The notes under the pieces: model-generated | What the model was told of the DNA's origin: nothing | What the model saw: the letters and a program-made list of their open reading frames with translations, nothing else | Database searches by the model: none | Translations under genes and position numbers: made by a program | Assembly (NCBI RefSeq): GCF_001547935.1 | Contig: NZ_AP014635.1 | Span: forward strand, 1,488,001-1,552,000 | Direction: 5' to 3' | DNA from: Vibrio tritonius | GTDB taxonomy: Bacteria > Pseudomonadota > Gammaproteobacteria > Enterobacterales > Vibrionaceae | DNA length: 64,000 nucleotides | Shown: one piece after another, positions 9,642 to 18,871 of the stretch | Layout of the letters: every line of letters begins with the position of its first letter | How positions within the stretch are numbered: position 1 is the stretch's first letter

Positions 9642-9727
9642 TCTGCTTTATTTCCCTAACAAAACTGATAAAAGCTGCATTTTGTTTAGTTGTTGTCGAA
9701 TAACTGCTAACTTTTCTCAAAAAGCAA

Positions 9728-9743
9728 ACCCTATAGATAGTGG
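9728..9743. promoter_or_regulatory. NrdR box, proximal to nrdA
   Basis: ACCCTATAGATAGTGG matches the NrdR consensus ACACwATATATwGTGT in its core. It pairs with the box at 9750, 22 bp away centre to centre, about two helical turns, as expected for cooperative NrdR binding. Confidence 0.8.
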
Positions 9744-9749
9744 GTCAAA

Positions 9750-9765
9750 ACACTATATATAGGGG
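9750..9765. promoter_or_regulatory. NrdR box, distal to nrdA
   Basis: ACACTATATATAGGGG fits the NrdR consensus closely. With the box at 9728 it forms the tandem repressor site typical of nrdAB promoters. Both lie downstream of the candidate -10 element. Confidence 0.82.
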
Positions 9766-9785
9766 TCTGTGTCGTTTCGCATTAC

Positions 9786-9814
9786 AAGATAGTGCCATCA
9801 AATGGCTATTGCAA
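9786..9814 (-). promoter_or_regulatory. Candidate nrdA promoter
   Basis: On the minus strand TTGCAA (9814-9809) and TATCTT (9791-9786) are separated by 17 bp, giving plausible -35 and -10 elements just upstream of the NrdR boxes. This is inferred from spacing only. Confidence 0.45.
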
Positions 9815-9834
9815 GTAAGAGTTCTTGTAAAGAT

Positions 9835-9843
9835 TGTGGATAA
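9835..9843 (-). promoter_or_regulatory. DnaA box upstream of nrdA
   Basis: TTATCCACA on the minus strand is a perfect DnaA box about 20 bp upstream of the candidate -35. DnaA is known to bind and regulate the E. coli nrdAB promoter. The rest of the 447-base gap 9642-10088 shows no gene. Confidence 0.65.
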
Positions 9844-10088
9844 CTTGCAAAACAAAAAAAATCAGTTAGTGACTACTTACCGATGATCTAAGAGCAGGGT
9901 TGAAGTGAAAAAATCCCCACTTAGAGATTGATTTATTGATAACCAATAACAAAAAAAATATCTTGATCTTTGAGAGAAAATGACTCCGCAAACTTAGGTG
10001 ATTAAAGTGGAATCAAACGCACAAATTCCCACCGAAATATGGCAGTTTTTCACTCTGGTTAATTTGTTATCAATTGCCGGCTATCAAA

Positions 10089-10796
10089 CTAAAAAAGTCG
10101 AGTATGGACAATGTAATTGACATCCACATTACGGCCGAGGCGATAAGTGTCTGTTATCGGGTTATACAATAGCCCGGTGATGCCCATCTCTTGCAGTGGC
10201 GTGTGGTCAATCATCTTCATCATTTCAGATGGGCGAATGAACTTGTCATGATCGTGCGTGTTATCGGGTACGATCTTCAATAGTTTTTCTGCGCCAACAA
10301 TTGCGAACAGGTAGGACTTAAAGTTACGGTTTAAGGTTGAAAAGAAAACGTGGCCACCAGGTTTGACTAAACGTGAGCAGGCATCAATAACGGATTGCGG
10401 GTCAGGAACGTGTTCGAGCATCTCCATACATGTCACTACATCATAGTGCTGTGGATTGGCTTGCGCGTGATCTTCAATAGTACTTTGAATATAGTCGAGT
10501 TTTGTGCCGGTTTCTAAGGCATGCAGTCTGGCCACTTCAAGCGGCTCTTTACCCATATCTAAACCAGTAACGTGTGCACCTTCACGAGCCATACTTTCAG
10601 CAAGAATGCCTCCACCGCAACCGACATCGAGCACTTGTTTATCAAACAAACCGTTGGCTTTATCTAAAACGTAATTGAGACGCAGTGGGTTAATTTGATG
10701 CAGAGGTTTAAATTCCCCATTGAGATCCCACCAGCGAGAAGCCATATCTTCGAATTTTTTTATTTCGTTTGGATCGACATTTTGTGCTTGAGTCAT
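10089..10796 (-). CDS. ubiG: Bifunctional ubiquinone O-methyltransferase
   Basis: SAM-dependent class I methyltransferase that performs both O-methylations in ubiquinone biosynthesis. The SAM-binding motif [14 protein letters not shown] and the motifs [14 protein letters not shown] and [11 protein letters not shown] match UbiG closely, as does the start of the domain ([20 protein letters not shown]). The frame is open to an ATG at 10847, but that would add 17 residues not seen in the family and lies over a TATAAT-like sequence; the ATG at 10796 gives 235 aa, the usual length. It is divergent from gyrA and upstream of nrdA on the same strand. Confidence 0.93.
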   Translation of the reverse strand: MTQAQNVDPNEIKKFEDMASRWWDLNGEFKPLHQINPLRLNYVLDKANGLFDKQVLDVGCGGGILAESMAREGAHVTGLDMGKEPLEVARLHALETGTKLDYIQSTIEDHAQANPQHYDVVTCMEMLEHVPDPQSVIDACSRLVKPGGHVFFSTLNRNFKSYLFAIVGAEKLLKIVPDNTHDHDKFIRPSEMMKMIDHTPLQEMGITGLLYNPITDTYRLGRNVDVNYIVHTRLF

Positions 10797-11166
10797 GCGT
10801 ATCTTGCCTATGATGCTCATTAGAAACGTGTTGAGTGTGGTTGGCATTATAACCTTGCGATAAAAGTTAACCAGTGCTTATCTCTGATTACCTGCTGTGT
10901 GACTAATTTTTCAACGCTTTATCTTTGATAAATAGACGAATGAGCAAATTGTCGACAAACGAATCTCAACCAAAGTCACAACATGATAAAAGCAGTGGGA
11001 AAGTAATGCCTCAACTTCAAAATTTGTGTTATATTTTTTCACCTTATACGTATCAATTATATCTAGATGGCAATTCAAGCCATTTTTGGTTAAATGCTAA
11101 TCAAAGTGGCAAGGAAAGCCGTTTTATCTGGATATACCGATCAAACTATAGAGGGATAATGGCTCT
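10797..11166. promoter_or_regulatory. Divergent ubiG-gyrA intergenic region
   Basis: About 370 AT-rich bases between the ubiG and gyrA start codons must hold both promoters. A GAGGGA sequence precedes the gyrA ATG. A TTG/ATG-initiated frame here (to 11170) has no recognisable family and I do not call it. I could not assign -35/-10 elements with confidence. Confidence 0.4.
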
Positions 11167-13806
11167 ATGAGCGATCTAGCTAGAGAGATCACGCCCATAA
11201 ACATTGAAGATGAGCTTCGTGGTTCATACCTAGACTATGCGATGTCAGTTATCGTTGGTCGTGCTCTTCCTGATGTGCGTGATGGCCTAAAACCAGTACA
11301 CCGTCGTGTGTTATTCGCGATGAATGTATTGGGTAATGACTGGAACAAACCTTATAAAAAATCTGCTCGTGTTGTTGGCGACGTAATCGGTAAATATCAC
11401 CCACATGGTGATACGGCGGTGTACGACACTATCGTACGTATGGCTCAGCCATTCTCACTACGTTACATGCTAGTAGATGGTCAAGGGAACTTTGGTTCGA
11501 TCGATGGCGACTCCGCTGCGGCAATGCGTTATACCGAAGTTCGTATGGCAAAAATTGCACACGAGTTGCTAGCAGACCTAGACAAAGAAACTGTCGATTT
11601 CGTTGATAACTATGACGGTACTGAGCAAATTCCAGCCGTATTGCCAACGAAAATTCCTAACCTACTGGTTAACGGTGCTTCGGGTATCGCCGTAGGTATG
11701 GCAACCAATATTCCACCGCATAACTTAACAGAAGTGATTAACGGTTGTTTGGCCTACATCGGTAATGAAGACATCACTATCGATGAGTTAATGGAATATA
11801 TTCCAGGTCCAGACTTCCCTACGGCAGCTATCATTAGTGGCCGTAAAGGCATCATCGACGCATATAAAACCGGTCGCGGTAAAGTGTATATGCGTTCGAA
11901 AGCGGAGATTGAAACTGAGAAAAATGGTCGCGAAACCATTATTGTCACGGAAATCCCATATCAAGTGAACAAAGCTCGCTTGATTGAGAAAATTGCAGAA
12001 CTAGTAAAAGATAAGAAAGTAGAAGGCATCAGTGCACTACGCGATGAATCTGACAAAGATGGTATGCGTATTGTTATTGAATGTAAGCGCGATGCGGTTG
12101 GTGAAGTGGTTCTAAATAACCTATATGCCAATACTCAGCTACAAACGACTTTCGGTATCAACATGGTGGCACTAAATGAAGGCCAACCACAGTTGTTTAA
12201 CTTGAAAGACATGCTGAAATGCTTCGTAAACCACCGCCGTGAAGTGGTGACCCGTCGTACTATTTACGAATTACGTAAAGCACGCGATCGTGCACATATC
12301 TTGGAAGGTTTGGCGCTAGCATTAGCCAACATTGATGAAATCATCGAACTGATTCGTCGTGCTCCAACACCAGCAGAAGCGAAGCAAGGTCTGGTGGCTC
12401 GTGGTTGGGAGTTGGGCCATGTTGCAGCAATGCTTGAACGTACTGGTGAAGACGCTCGTCCAGAGTGGCTAGAGCCTAACTTCGGCATTCGTGACGGTCT
12501 TTACTACCTAACAGAGCAACAAGCTCAGGCTATCTTGGATTTGCGTCTACACCGTTTAACGGGTCTAGAACACGATAAGATTCTTGATGAATACAAAGCG
12601 TTACTAACACAAATTGAAGAACTGTTGTTCATTCTGTCTAGCACAGAACGTTTGATGGAAGTCATTCGCGAAGAGCTTGAAATTGTTCGTGATACCTATG
12701 GCGATGCTCGTCGTACTGAGATCACTGCAGCGAGCCATGATATCGACCTAGAAGAGCTGATTGCACGCGAAGATGTTGTTGTTACCCTGTCACACGAAGG
12801 TTATGTTAAGTATCAGCTACTGAGCGATTACGAAGCACAACGTCGTGGTGGTAAAGGTAAGAGTGCAACACGCATGAAGGATGAAGACTTTATCGAACGT
12901 CTATTGGTTGCCAATACGCACGATAACATTCTTTGTTTCTCAACTCGTGGTAAAGCTTACCGCTTGAAAGTGTACCAATTGCCACATGCAACTCGTACTG
13001 CGCGTGGCAAGCCGATTGTCAACATTCTACCGCTTGAAGCGAATGAACGTATTACGGCTATCTTGCCAGTATCTGAATACTCTGCAGATCAGTTTATCTT
13101 CATGGCTACGGGTGATGGTACGGTTAAGAAAACATCCTTGGATCAGTTTGCTAACGTACGTGCTAACGGCCTGATTGCGGTTAACCTGCGTGATGACGAC
13201 TCTCTAATCGGTGTTGATATTACAAATGGCCAAGACGATATCATGCTGTTCTCTGAATCGGGCAAAGTTGTTCGCTTTAATGAAGAGCATGTGCGTGGTA
13301 TGGGTCGTACTGCGTCTGGTGTTCGTGGTATGAAACTGCCAGAAGGTGATCAAGTGGTGTCGTTGATCGTGCCTAAACACGATGGTGATATCCTGACGGT
13401 GACTGAAAACGGTTACGGTAAGCGCACAGCATTAAGCGAATACCCACAAAAAGGTCGTGCGACACAAGGTGTTGTATCGATCAAAGTGTCTGAACGTAAC
13501 GGTTCTGTAGTGGGCGCAGTTCAAGCAGCAGAAGGTGATGAGTTCATGATGATCACTAATGCTGGCACCTTGGTTCGTACTCGCGTGGCTGAAGTTAGCC
13601 AAGTGGGTCGTAACACTCAAGGTGTAACGCTCATCCGTACCTCTGAAGAAGAGCAGGTTGTTGCACTACAACGTATCGAAGAAGTAGAAGAGACAGAAGA
13701 GGAGCTTGTTGAAGGCGAATCAGAAGTTGTTGAAACTAAAGATATTGTTGAAGAAAACAAAGACAACGATGCTACATCAGAAAGTGATGAAGGCGAACAA
13801 GAATAA
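11167..13806 (+). CDS. gyrA: DNA gyrase subunit A
   Basis: 879-residue breakage-reunion subunit that, with GyrB, introduces negative supercoils; target of quinolones. The N-terminal domain is nearly identical to E. coli, with catalytic Tyr122 in AAAMRYTE. The quinolone-resistance region reads [11 protein letters not shown], so position 83 is Thr where E. coli has Ser; Asp87 is kept. The C-terminal pinwheel (about 525-835) has the GyrA-box-like QRRGGKG. A very acidic tail (about 838-879) ends the protein, as in other gammaproteobacterial GyrA. A strong terminator follows. Confidence 0.98.
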   Translation: MSDLAREITPINIEDELRGSYLDYAMSVIVGRALPDVRDGLKPVHRRVLFAMNVLGNDWNKPYKKSARVVGDVIGKYHPHGDTAVYDTIVRMAQPFSLRYMLVDGQGNFGSIDGDSAAAMRYTEVRMAKIAHELLADLDKETVDFVDNYDGTEQIPAVLPTKIPNLLVNGASGIAVGMATNIPPHNLTEVINGCLAYIGNEDITIDELMEYIPGPDFPTAAIISGRKGIIDAYKTGRGKVYMRSKAEIETEKNGRETIIVTEIPYQVNKARLIEKIAELVKDKKVEGISALRDESDKDGMRIVIECKRDAVGEVVLNNLYANTQLQTTFGINMVALNEGQPQLFNLKDMLKCFVNHRREVVTRRTIYELRKARDRAHILEGLALALANIDEIIELIRRAPTPAEAKQGLVARGWELGHVAAMLERTGEDARPEWLEPNFGIRDGLYYLTEQQAQAILDLRLHRLTGLEHDKILDEYKALLTQIEELLFILSSTERLMEVIREELEIVRDTYGDARRTEITAASHDIDLEELIAREDVVVTLSHEGYVKYQLLSDYEAQRRGGKGKSATRMKDEDFIERLLVANTHDNILCFSTRGKAYRLKVYQLPHATRTARGKPIVNILPLEANERITAILPVSEYSADQFIFMATGDGTVKKTSLDQFANVRANGLIAVNLRDDDSLIGVDITNGQDDIMLFSESGKVVRFNEEHVRGMGRTASGVRGMKLPEGDQVVSLIVPKHDGDILTVTENGYGKRTALSEYPQKGRATQGVVSIKVSERNGSVVGAVQAAEGDEFMMITNAGTLVRTRVAEVSQVGRNTQGVTLIRTSEEEQVVALQRIEEVEETEEELVEGESEVVETKDIVEENKDNDATSESDEGEQE

Positions 13807-13853
13807 GGCGAAATAGCCTAATGGTTGTTTGACACCTCATAAATAATAAAGAT

Positions 13854-13881
13854 AAAGCCGGATGAATAATCCGGCTTTTTT
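13854..13881 (+). terminator. Rho-independent terminator of gyrA
   Basis: AAAGCCGGAT (13854-13863) and ATCCGGCTTT (13869-13878) form a perfect stem followed by a T-run. Confidence 0.93.
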
Positions 13882-14283
13882 TATTGATCAAAATCGAGAG
13901 TAAATAGATCTATTATTAAGATCCACAAAATGATCCTTAATTAAATGACACTAATATGGATCCTAAATTATTTTGCTCCAAATATATAAGAGTGGAAATT
14001 GAGTAAATTTTTTTCAATAATTTATTTACATTTGATAAATTTATATATAATTATTATAAATAGTGACAAAGTTTAAACGCTGAGCGCCGTAGTAACGTTT
14101 CGTAGAAAAAATGAACGCAAACAGCTGGTTCTTTCAACTACGGATAGATTTGAAAGGAATGCAAGGTTAAATTTGTGATAATTATCCCATAATTCCTATT
14201 CAGATAGCATATATCAGTGAAACATGTTATTATTTTTGAGACTTATCCATATTTAATCGCAATATTGCATTGGGGAAACCATC
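13882..14283. other. AT-rich gap with a cluster of GATC sites
   Basis: About 400 bases without a gene, very AT-rich. Five GATC (Dam) sites fall within 77 bases (13886, 13907, 13920, 13932, 13959). The end of the gap must carry the promoter for the small gene at 14284. I see no RNA gene. Confidence 0.4.
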
Positions 14284-14469
14284 GTGGAATACGAAATTAT
14301 TACTCAGTTAAAAAAGGATTTTTATTCGCGTATTCGTTCGATTCAAACGGAGTCTGTCCCGCAATCGCAATGTAAACCAACGTTATCTCTGTTGACTGAA
14401 GAAGAGCTTAAACAGTTGGAGCAAATTTGGGTTGAATTAACGATGTGGAAGAACAATCAGCGTCATTGA
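14284..14469 (+). CDS. Small protein of unknown function
   Basis: 61 aa, predicted cytoplasmic, mostly helical, with a C-terminal acidic-amphipathic helix (TEEELKQLEQIWVELTMW). The start is GTG with GGGGA 8 bases upstream. A Rho-independent terminator follows about 50 bases after the stop. I do not recognise the family; the strong expression signals on both sides support it as a real gene. Confidence 0.6.
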   Translation: MEYEIITQLKKDFYSRIRSIQTESVPQSQCKPTLSLLTEEELKQLEQIWVELTMWKNNQRH

Positions 14470-14520
14470 TAGTCTGTAAAAAAATGGTGCGCTAAGCATT
14501 TTACCCAAGTAAAGAATGTT

Positions 14521-14556
14521 AAACCCAGGTCTGTGAATGAGCTGGGTTTTTTGTTG
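14521..14556 (+). terminator. Terminator of the 61-aa gene
   Basis: AAACCCAG (14521-14528) pairs with CTGGGTTT (14542-14549), followed by TTTTG. Confidence 0.8.
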
Positions 14557-14563
14557 CGCTTTT

Positions 14564-14592
14564 TTTAAAATGTTATAATATAACATTTTAAA
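14564..14592. promoter_or_regulatory. Zur-type zinc-regulator box upstream of ribA
   Basis: A perfect inverted repeat with 13-bp arms, TTTAAAATGTTAT and ATAACATTTTAAA, around AAT. Its core TGTTATAATATAACA is the consensus core of gammaproteobacterial Zur operators (as at znuABC). It is about 207 bases before the ribA start. Part could also serve as an AT-rich stem, but the match to the Zur consensus is too good to ignore. Confidence 0.7.
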
Positions 14593-14666
14593 GTAATCAA
14601 TTTTCGTTGAAAAAATGGGAATGTATCCCCATAGTTAGCAACACGAAAAGAAATCGATGTGTAGGC

Positions 14667-14755
14667 TATACTCAAATCACTTTCATCTTTTCCCTGTTTC
14701 GTACTGATGAAGAAAATTTGATTTGTTCTTCGTTGATCGAAGTGATTTAAGTATA
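14667..14755. repeat. Inverted repeat in the ribA leader
   Basis: TATACTCAAATCACTT (14667-14682) and AAGTGATTTAAGTATA (14740-14755) are inverted copies with one mismatch, 57 bases apart. The ends resemble the TATACCC element termini. It lies between the Zur-type box and the ribA start. Confidence 0.5.
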
Positions 14756-14798
14756 AGTAAAATGCACAATGACATTACATAGATAAGTGAGTGAAGAT

Positions 14799-15398
14799 AT
14801 GGCGGAAGTAAGAGCCAGGGTTGACTTCAAAGTGGGTGCTAAGAGTAATATCGATGCAGAAATTCTCTCTTTCCACGGTCTCAAAACAGAAAAAGAACAC
14901 GTGGCAGTCATCTTTAAACATGCAGATGAAACTCAAGAAGTGCCACTGGTGCGAATGCACTCAGAATGTTTAACTGGGGATGTATTCCATTCTTCCCGTT
15001 GTGACTGTGGTGAGCAGTTGGAAGAAACCATTAATAAAATGGGCCTACATGGCGGCATTATTTTGTATTTACGCCAAGAAGGGCGAGGCATTGGTTTGTA
15101 CAACAAGATTGATGCTTACCGTTTACAAAGCCAAGGTATGGATACTTATCAAGCTAATAACCAGCTTGGTTTTGCTGACGACCTGCGTGATTTCACTGAA
15201 GCCGCGCAAATGCTTAAAGCACTTAACGTTACCAAAATACGCTTGGTGACGAACAATCCCAAAAAAGTTCGTGAGCTTAAAGAGCACGGGATAGAGATTG
15301 TTGATGTGGTCAATACTGCCGCACACATTAAAGATGGTAATGAAAACTACCTGAAAGCAAAAGTCTCTCATGGCCATCACCACCTCAAATTGTCCTAG
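14799..15398 (+). CDS. ribA: GTP cyclohydrolase II
   Basis: Zn-dependent enzyme that opens GTP to the pyrimidine precursor of riboflavin. 199 aa from the ATG at 14799; a GTG at 14787 would add four residues and is less likely. The zinc ligands [14 protein letters not shown] are all present, followed by the catalytic [13 protein letters not shown] and the NNPKK motif. It is stand-alone, not fused to RibB. The palindrome upstream matches the Zur operator consensus, so expression may rise in zinc starvation; that is inference. A strong terminator closes the unit. Confidence 0.95.
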   Translation: MAEVRARVDFKVGAKSNIDAEILSFHGLKTEKEHVAVIFKHADETQEVPLVRMHSECLTGDVFHSSRCDCGEQLEETINKMGLHGGIILYLRQEGRGIGLYNKIDAYRLQSQGMDTYQANNQLGFADDLRDFTEAAQMLKALNVTKIRLVTNNPKKVRELKEHGIEIVDVVNTAAHIKDGNENYLKAKVSHGHHHLKLS

Positions 15399-15505
15399 TT
15401 TGAGGGGTAGTATAGGAAAAGAGTTAAACGCAGCTCTAAGGCGTTTTCAGTGCGTCTGAGCGTGTTGTTTGGCGTGCTGTCCTTTTCTACTTTGTGTAAA
15501 AAGAT

Positions 15506-15532
15506 AAAAACCCTGCTTTGCAGGGTTTTTTG
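15506..15532 (+). terminator. Rho-independent terminator of ribA
   Basis: AAAAACCCTGC (15506-15516) and GCAGGGTTTTT (15520-15530) with loop TTT and trailing T residues. Confidence 0.92.
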
Positions 15533-15637
15533 TTGCCTACACAGCGCTATTGAGAAAATAATTATTACTTCCCTTGTAACACCAGCGCAAATCTTTGCCA
15601 TACTATCGTAAGTTGTTATTTTGCATAGGTTGAATGG

Positions 15638-17203
15638 ATGAAGCTACGCTTTCTCTGCTGGATGGTATTTTTGTTCGTATTGGGCAGTCGGCATGTTGGT
15701 GCACAAAGCTTACAATCTTTTGTTGACCGCTCTTGGATTGTTGAAAAATCACCTGTCACTTTTTTTATTCAATATCCTGCTCAGCTGGAACAAATCTACG
15801 CTAAAAATAATTATCGTCGTCTTTGGTACGATTTGAATAGTGGTTTAGCGTTAGAGCATCAATTGGAGTTGATCAAATATGCAGGAATAAGTCCGTTATT
15901 TGATCGCCAGTTACGCTATCTCACCTTATATCGTGAAAGAAAGTCGTGGTACGAATATGATCTTCTAGCAACGGATACGCTACTCATGTTTCTAAGCTAT
16001 GCAGAGCAAGCGCCGCAGGAAGGCATGACGTGGTTCTTCAAATTAAAGCTTAACCACCGATTATCAGCACCGAGTAAGGAAGCCATGTTTAATCTAGAAA
16101 TGGCTTTTGAATTGCACACCATTATCGACCTCATTAATGAATACGCCCCGCGTGATAAAAGTTATTTCCAATTGGTGAAAGCATACGATTTTTTAGGGAA
16201 GATTGCGCATGAATCGTTACCTATATATCAACCAAACGTCACTGTTACCCCAGGAAATATGTTGCCAGATCGTCGTACCTTAATTACCCGTCTGGCGCTG
16301 GTCAATATCGACACAACGCGAATCAACCCTGAGGGCGACTATTACGACGATTCTCTGGTCACTGCTGTGCAACGTTTTCAACGTATGCATGGCATGAAAG
16401 CCGATGGCGTTATTGGTGCGACAACCCTGCGTTGGTTAAATATGACAATTGCTGACAGGCGGCGTCTTCTGGCTCTTAATGCGGAACGTATGCGGCTATG
16501 GCCGCGACAAGAACAGGCCTCCATCGTAGTTAATGTTCCTGAATATAAAATGACGTATTGGTATGAGGGAGATCGGGTATTTCAATCGCCAGTTATTGTG
16601 GGGAGAAGAAGCCGGCCGACCCCCCTGATTACGACAAGGCTTGATTCACTGGTCTTTAATCCCGTGTGGAATGTTCCGCATCGAATTATGGTCGAGGATA
16701 TACTTCCTTTGGCCATAGAGAAGCCAGATTATCTTAAACGGCACAACATCGAAGTCGTAAAACAATGGCGTGATACCGACGTGATTGCCCCCGAGACGAT
16801 CGATTGGCAGGCAATGAATCCGTATCGTTTCCCATACAAAATGCGCCAATCGGCTGGGGAAAATAACGCGCTGGGGTTATATAAATTCAACACTCCGAAT
16901 CGCAGAGCTATTTACCTGCATGACACGCCCCATAAAGAGTTGTTTGATAACACGGTTCGGGCTTATAGCTCTGGTTGTGTGCGTGTACAAGATGCGCGTG
17001 GTTTTGCGCAATTACTGATGAAGACGCCGGGCTTAACAACTGAGCCGACAGGTGAAGATGAAGCGAGCAGCAATTTTTCCGTTGCTCTTAAACAGAGAAT
17101 TCCGGTTCGGATGATCTATCAGACAGTGTGGTATGAACAAGGAGAACTCCATTATCGAGCGGATATTTATCGCTATGACCGCTTAAAGAGAAAAGATCGA
17201 TAA
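15638..17203 (+). CDS. Periplasmic L,D-transpeptidase (YcbB/LdtD type)
   Basis: 521 aa. Signal peptide at residues 1-22 (hydrophobic core, cleavage after VGA). Middle scaffold, then a peptidoglycan-binding module near 220-275 (AVQRFQRMHGMKADGVIGA), then a YkuD catalytic domain (about 300-455) with active-site His in YLHDTPH (about 427) and nucleophilic Cys in YSSGCVRV (about 446). It should make 3-3 peptidoglycan cross-links in the periplasm, as E. coli LdtD. It is about 90 residues shorter than LdtD. It lies upstream of ycbL, the same neighbour pair (ycbB-ycbK-ycbL) as in E. coli, though ycbK is absent here. Confidence 0.9.
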   Translation: MKLRFLCWMVFLFVLGSRHVGAQSLQSFVDRSWIVEKSPVTFFIQYPAQLEQIYAKNNYRRLWYDLNSGLALEHQLELIKYAGISPLFDRQLRYLTLYRERKSWYEYDLLATDTLLMFLSYAEQAPQEGMTWFFKLKLNHRLSAPSKEAMFNLEMAFELHTIIDLINEYAPRDKSYFQLVKAYDFLGKIAHESLPIYQPNVTVTPGNMLPDRRTLITRLALVNIDTTRINPEGDYYDDSLVTAVQRFQRMHGMKADGVIGATTLRWLNMTIADRRRLLALNAERMRLWPRQEQASIVVNVPEYKMTYWYEGDRVFQSPVIVGRRSRPTPLITTRLDSLVFNPVWNVPHRIMVEDILPLAIEKPDYLKRHNIEVVKQWRDTDVIAPETIDWQAMNPYRFPYKMRQSAGENNALGLYKFNTPNRRAIYLHDTPHKELFDNTVRAYSSGCVRVQDARGFAQLLMKTPGLTTEPTGEDEASSNFSVALKQRIPVRMIYQTVWYEQGELHYRADIYRYDRLKRKDR

Positions 17204-17319
17204 AGAGAGTAAGGTAAATGGGTACCCATCTACACCGAGCTGCCAAAGCGCGTCACTTGTCAAATAGAGGTTACAGTGTCATAGTGCAATCAATTTTGAT
17301 AGACAAACAAGGTTTTATT

Positions 17320-17973
17320 ATGTCTCTCCAATACCAAATTGTTCCTGTCACTTCATTTGCACAAAACTGTTCTATTGTTTGGTGTGATGAAACCATGGAA
17401 GGGATCGTTATCGATCCAGGTGGTGATGCAAAACAGTTGGCAACCTTGATCAACGAGTTAGGAGTCAACGTTAGCCAACTAGTATTGACTCATGGGCATC
17501 TGGATCATGTTGGTGGCACAGAAGATTTAGCTCGTCGTTTAGAGCATGTCCGTATTGTAGGGCCACACAAAGAAGATGAGTTCTGGTTACAAGGGTTAGA
17601 GTCTCAAAGCCAAATGTTTGGTTTTGCAAAAACAGAAGCGTTTGAACCCGACCAATGGCTTAACGACGGTGATACGATCACTTTCGGCAAGCAAGTTTTA
17701 CACGTATTCCATACCCCAGGTCATACACCGGGTCATGTCATTCTGTTCAGTGAAACTGCTCGTTTGGCCTTTGTTGGTGATGTGCTATTTAATGGCAGTA
17801 TTGGCCGTACTGATTTCCCTCGTGGTGATTTCAATACTTTGATTCAATCAATTAAAACCAAATTATGGCCATTGGGTAAAGACGTCACATTTGTACCAGG
17901 TCATGGACCGCAATCCACTTTCGGCCATGAGCGGGCAAGCAACCCATTTGTTGCTGACGAAATGCCGCTTTAA
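17320..17973 (+). CDS. ycbL: MBL-fold hydrolase, YcbL (glyoxalase II-like)
   Basis: Metallo-beta-lactamase-fold hydrolase of the glyoxalase II type. The metal motif THGHLDHVGG, then PGHTPGH, the GDVLFNGSIGR segment and PGHGP match E. coli YcbL along the whole length. The frame opens at 17218, but the family starts at MSLQYQIVPVTSFAQNC, so I use the ATG at 17320 (217 aa) with AAGG 8-9 bases upstream. Its stop overlaps by four bases the end of the convergent DUF2982 gene. Confidence 0.92.
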   Translation: MSLQYQIVPVTSFAQNCSIVWCDETMEGIVIDPGGDAKQLATLINELGVNVSQLVLTHGHLDHVGGTEDLARRLEHVRIVGPHKEDEFWLQGLESQSQMFGFAKTEAFEPDQWLNDGDTITFGKQVLHVFHTPGHTPGHVILFSETARLAFVGDVLFNGSIGRTDFPRGDFNTLIQSIKTKLWPLGKDVTFVPGHGPQSTFGHERASNPFVADEMPL

Positions 17974-18653
17974 TGATGGTTTGGTTCTGGCTCGGCTGCG
18001 GCTAAGTAGCGTCGCGCCAGACCCACAAAATCCTCCGCATCCCTATCTAAATCAGCCGTTGAAATATAAATGTCGTAGCCGTGAAATTCGCGCTGGTAAC
18101 GCATGCGATTAGCGAGCATGGCTTTTAACCCTGAATATTGCTTCCCATTGGATGCTTGGTAAGGTAAAGCATCAAGAATAATGTCTTCAAACTGCACCCC
18201 CATCGGGTTCTGTTTAGCCCCAAGATAGAGTAGTGCTCTTTGACTCATTAAAATATCGCTCGCTAATCGTGGGCAAATACTCTCCAAATAGGGTTCATAG
18301 TGTTTTAAACGAATGCCAATCCATGGTAGCGGTTTACACCATCCTTCTGCATTTTGATATTCACATACACCAATGCTTTGCACATTACTCCATTTTATCA
18401 CCCAACCACCTTTTGCAACTTGTTGAGAGAGGTGAGTCGCGGTCAAGGTAAACTGCACTAAACTCAAGCGAAAAAGCCAGTACGATAAGCCAAATAGAAT
18501 GAGCAGTAGACAAACAATAACGACGACGAGATAAGGCGTGGGCGCAAGCCATAGAGTTAAACAAAAAAGGATTCCAAACAGGCCTATCGATCCCCATTTA
18601 ATCCAAGGTGTTTGCAAATCAATATAATGATTGGATAGATGAACAGTTTGCAT
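17970..18653 (-). CDS. DUF2982 membrane protein
   Basis: 227 aa. Two adjacent hydrophobic helices near residues 20-40 and 42-65 anchor it in the inner membrane, followed by a soluble cytoplasmic domain of about 150 residues. It resembles the DUF2982 family, which is known mainly from Vibrio and relatives and has no assigned function. It is convergent with ycbL, with a four-base overlap of the ends. Confidence 0.7.
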   Translation of the reverse strand: MQTVHLSNHYIDLQTPWIKWGSIGLFGILFCLTLWLAPTPYLVVVIVCLLLILFGLSYWLFRLSLVQFTLTATHLSQQVAKGGWVIKWSNVQSIGVCEYQNAEGWCKPLPWIGIRLKHYEPYLESICPRLASDILMSQRALLYLGAKQNPMGVQFEDIILDALPYQASNGKQYSGLKAMLANRMRYQREFHGYDIYISTADLDRDAEDFVGLARRYLAAAEPEPNHH

Positions 18654-18871
18654 ATGATTGATTATTACTGATTGAAAACTCTGTATTTATACCCAGTAAT
18701 TACTAACCGGATCACTATAACGCATGGTTAAATAGTAGTCATCCACTTCGATAAAATGTATTTTTCGTGCATTAGATCGGGGATGACCCTACAAAAGACC
18801 ACGAATATTTGGTATAAAACGCGCTTCAATTTTCACCACTGCACCAACGCAGTGAAATGGAGACATACTCA

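Noticed and set aside
10925..11170. An 81-codon open frame ending at the gyrA start
   Set aside because: TTG start, no recognisable domain, and it fills the region that must contain the gyrA and ubiG promoters.
14564..14592. Reading the AT-rich palindrome only as a terminator for the 61-aa gene
   Set aside because: A proper GC-containing terminator with a T-run already lies just before it (14521-14556), and the palindrome fits the Zur consensus.
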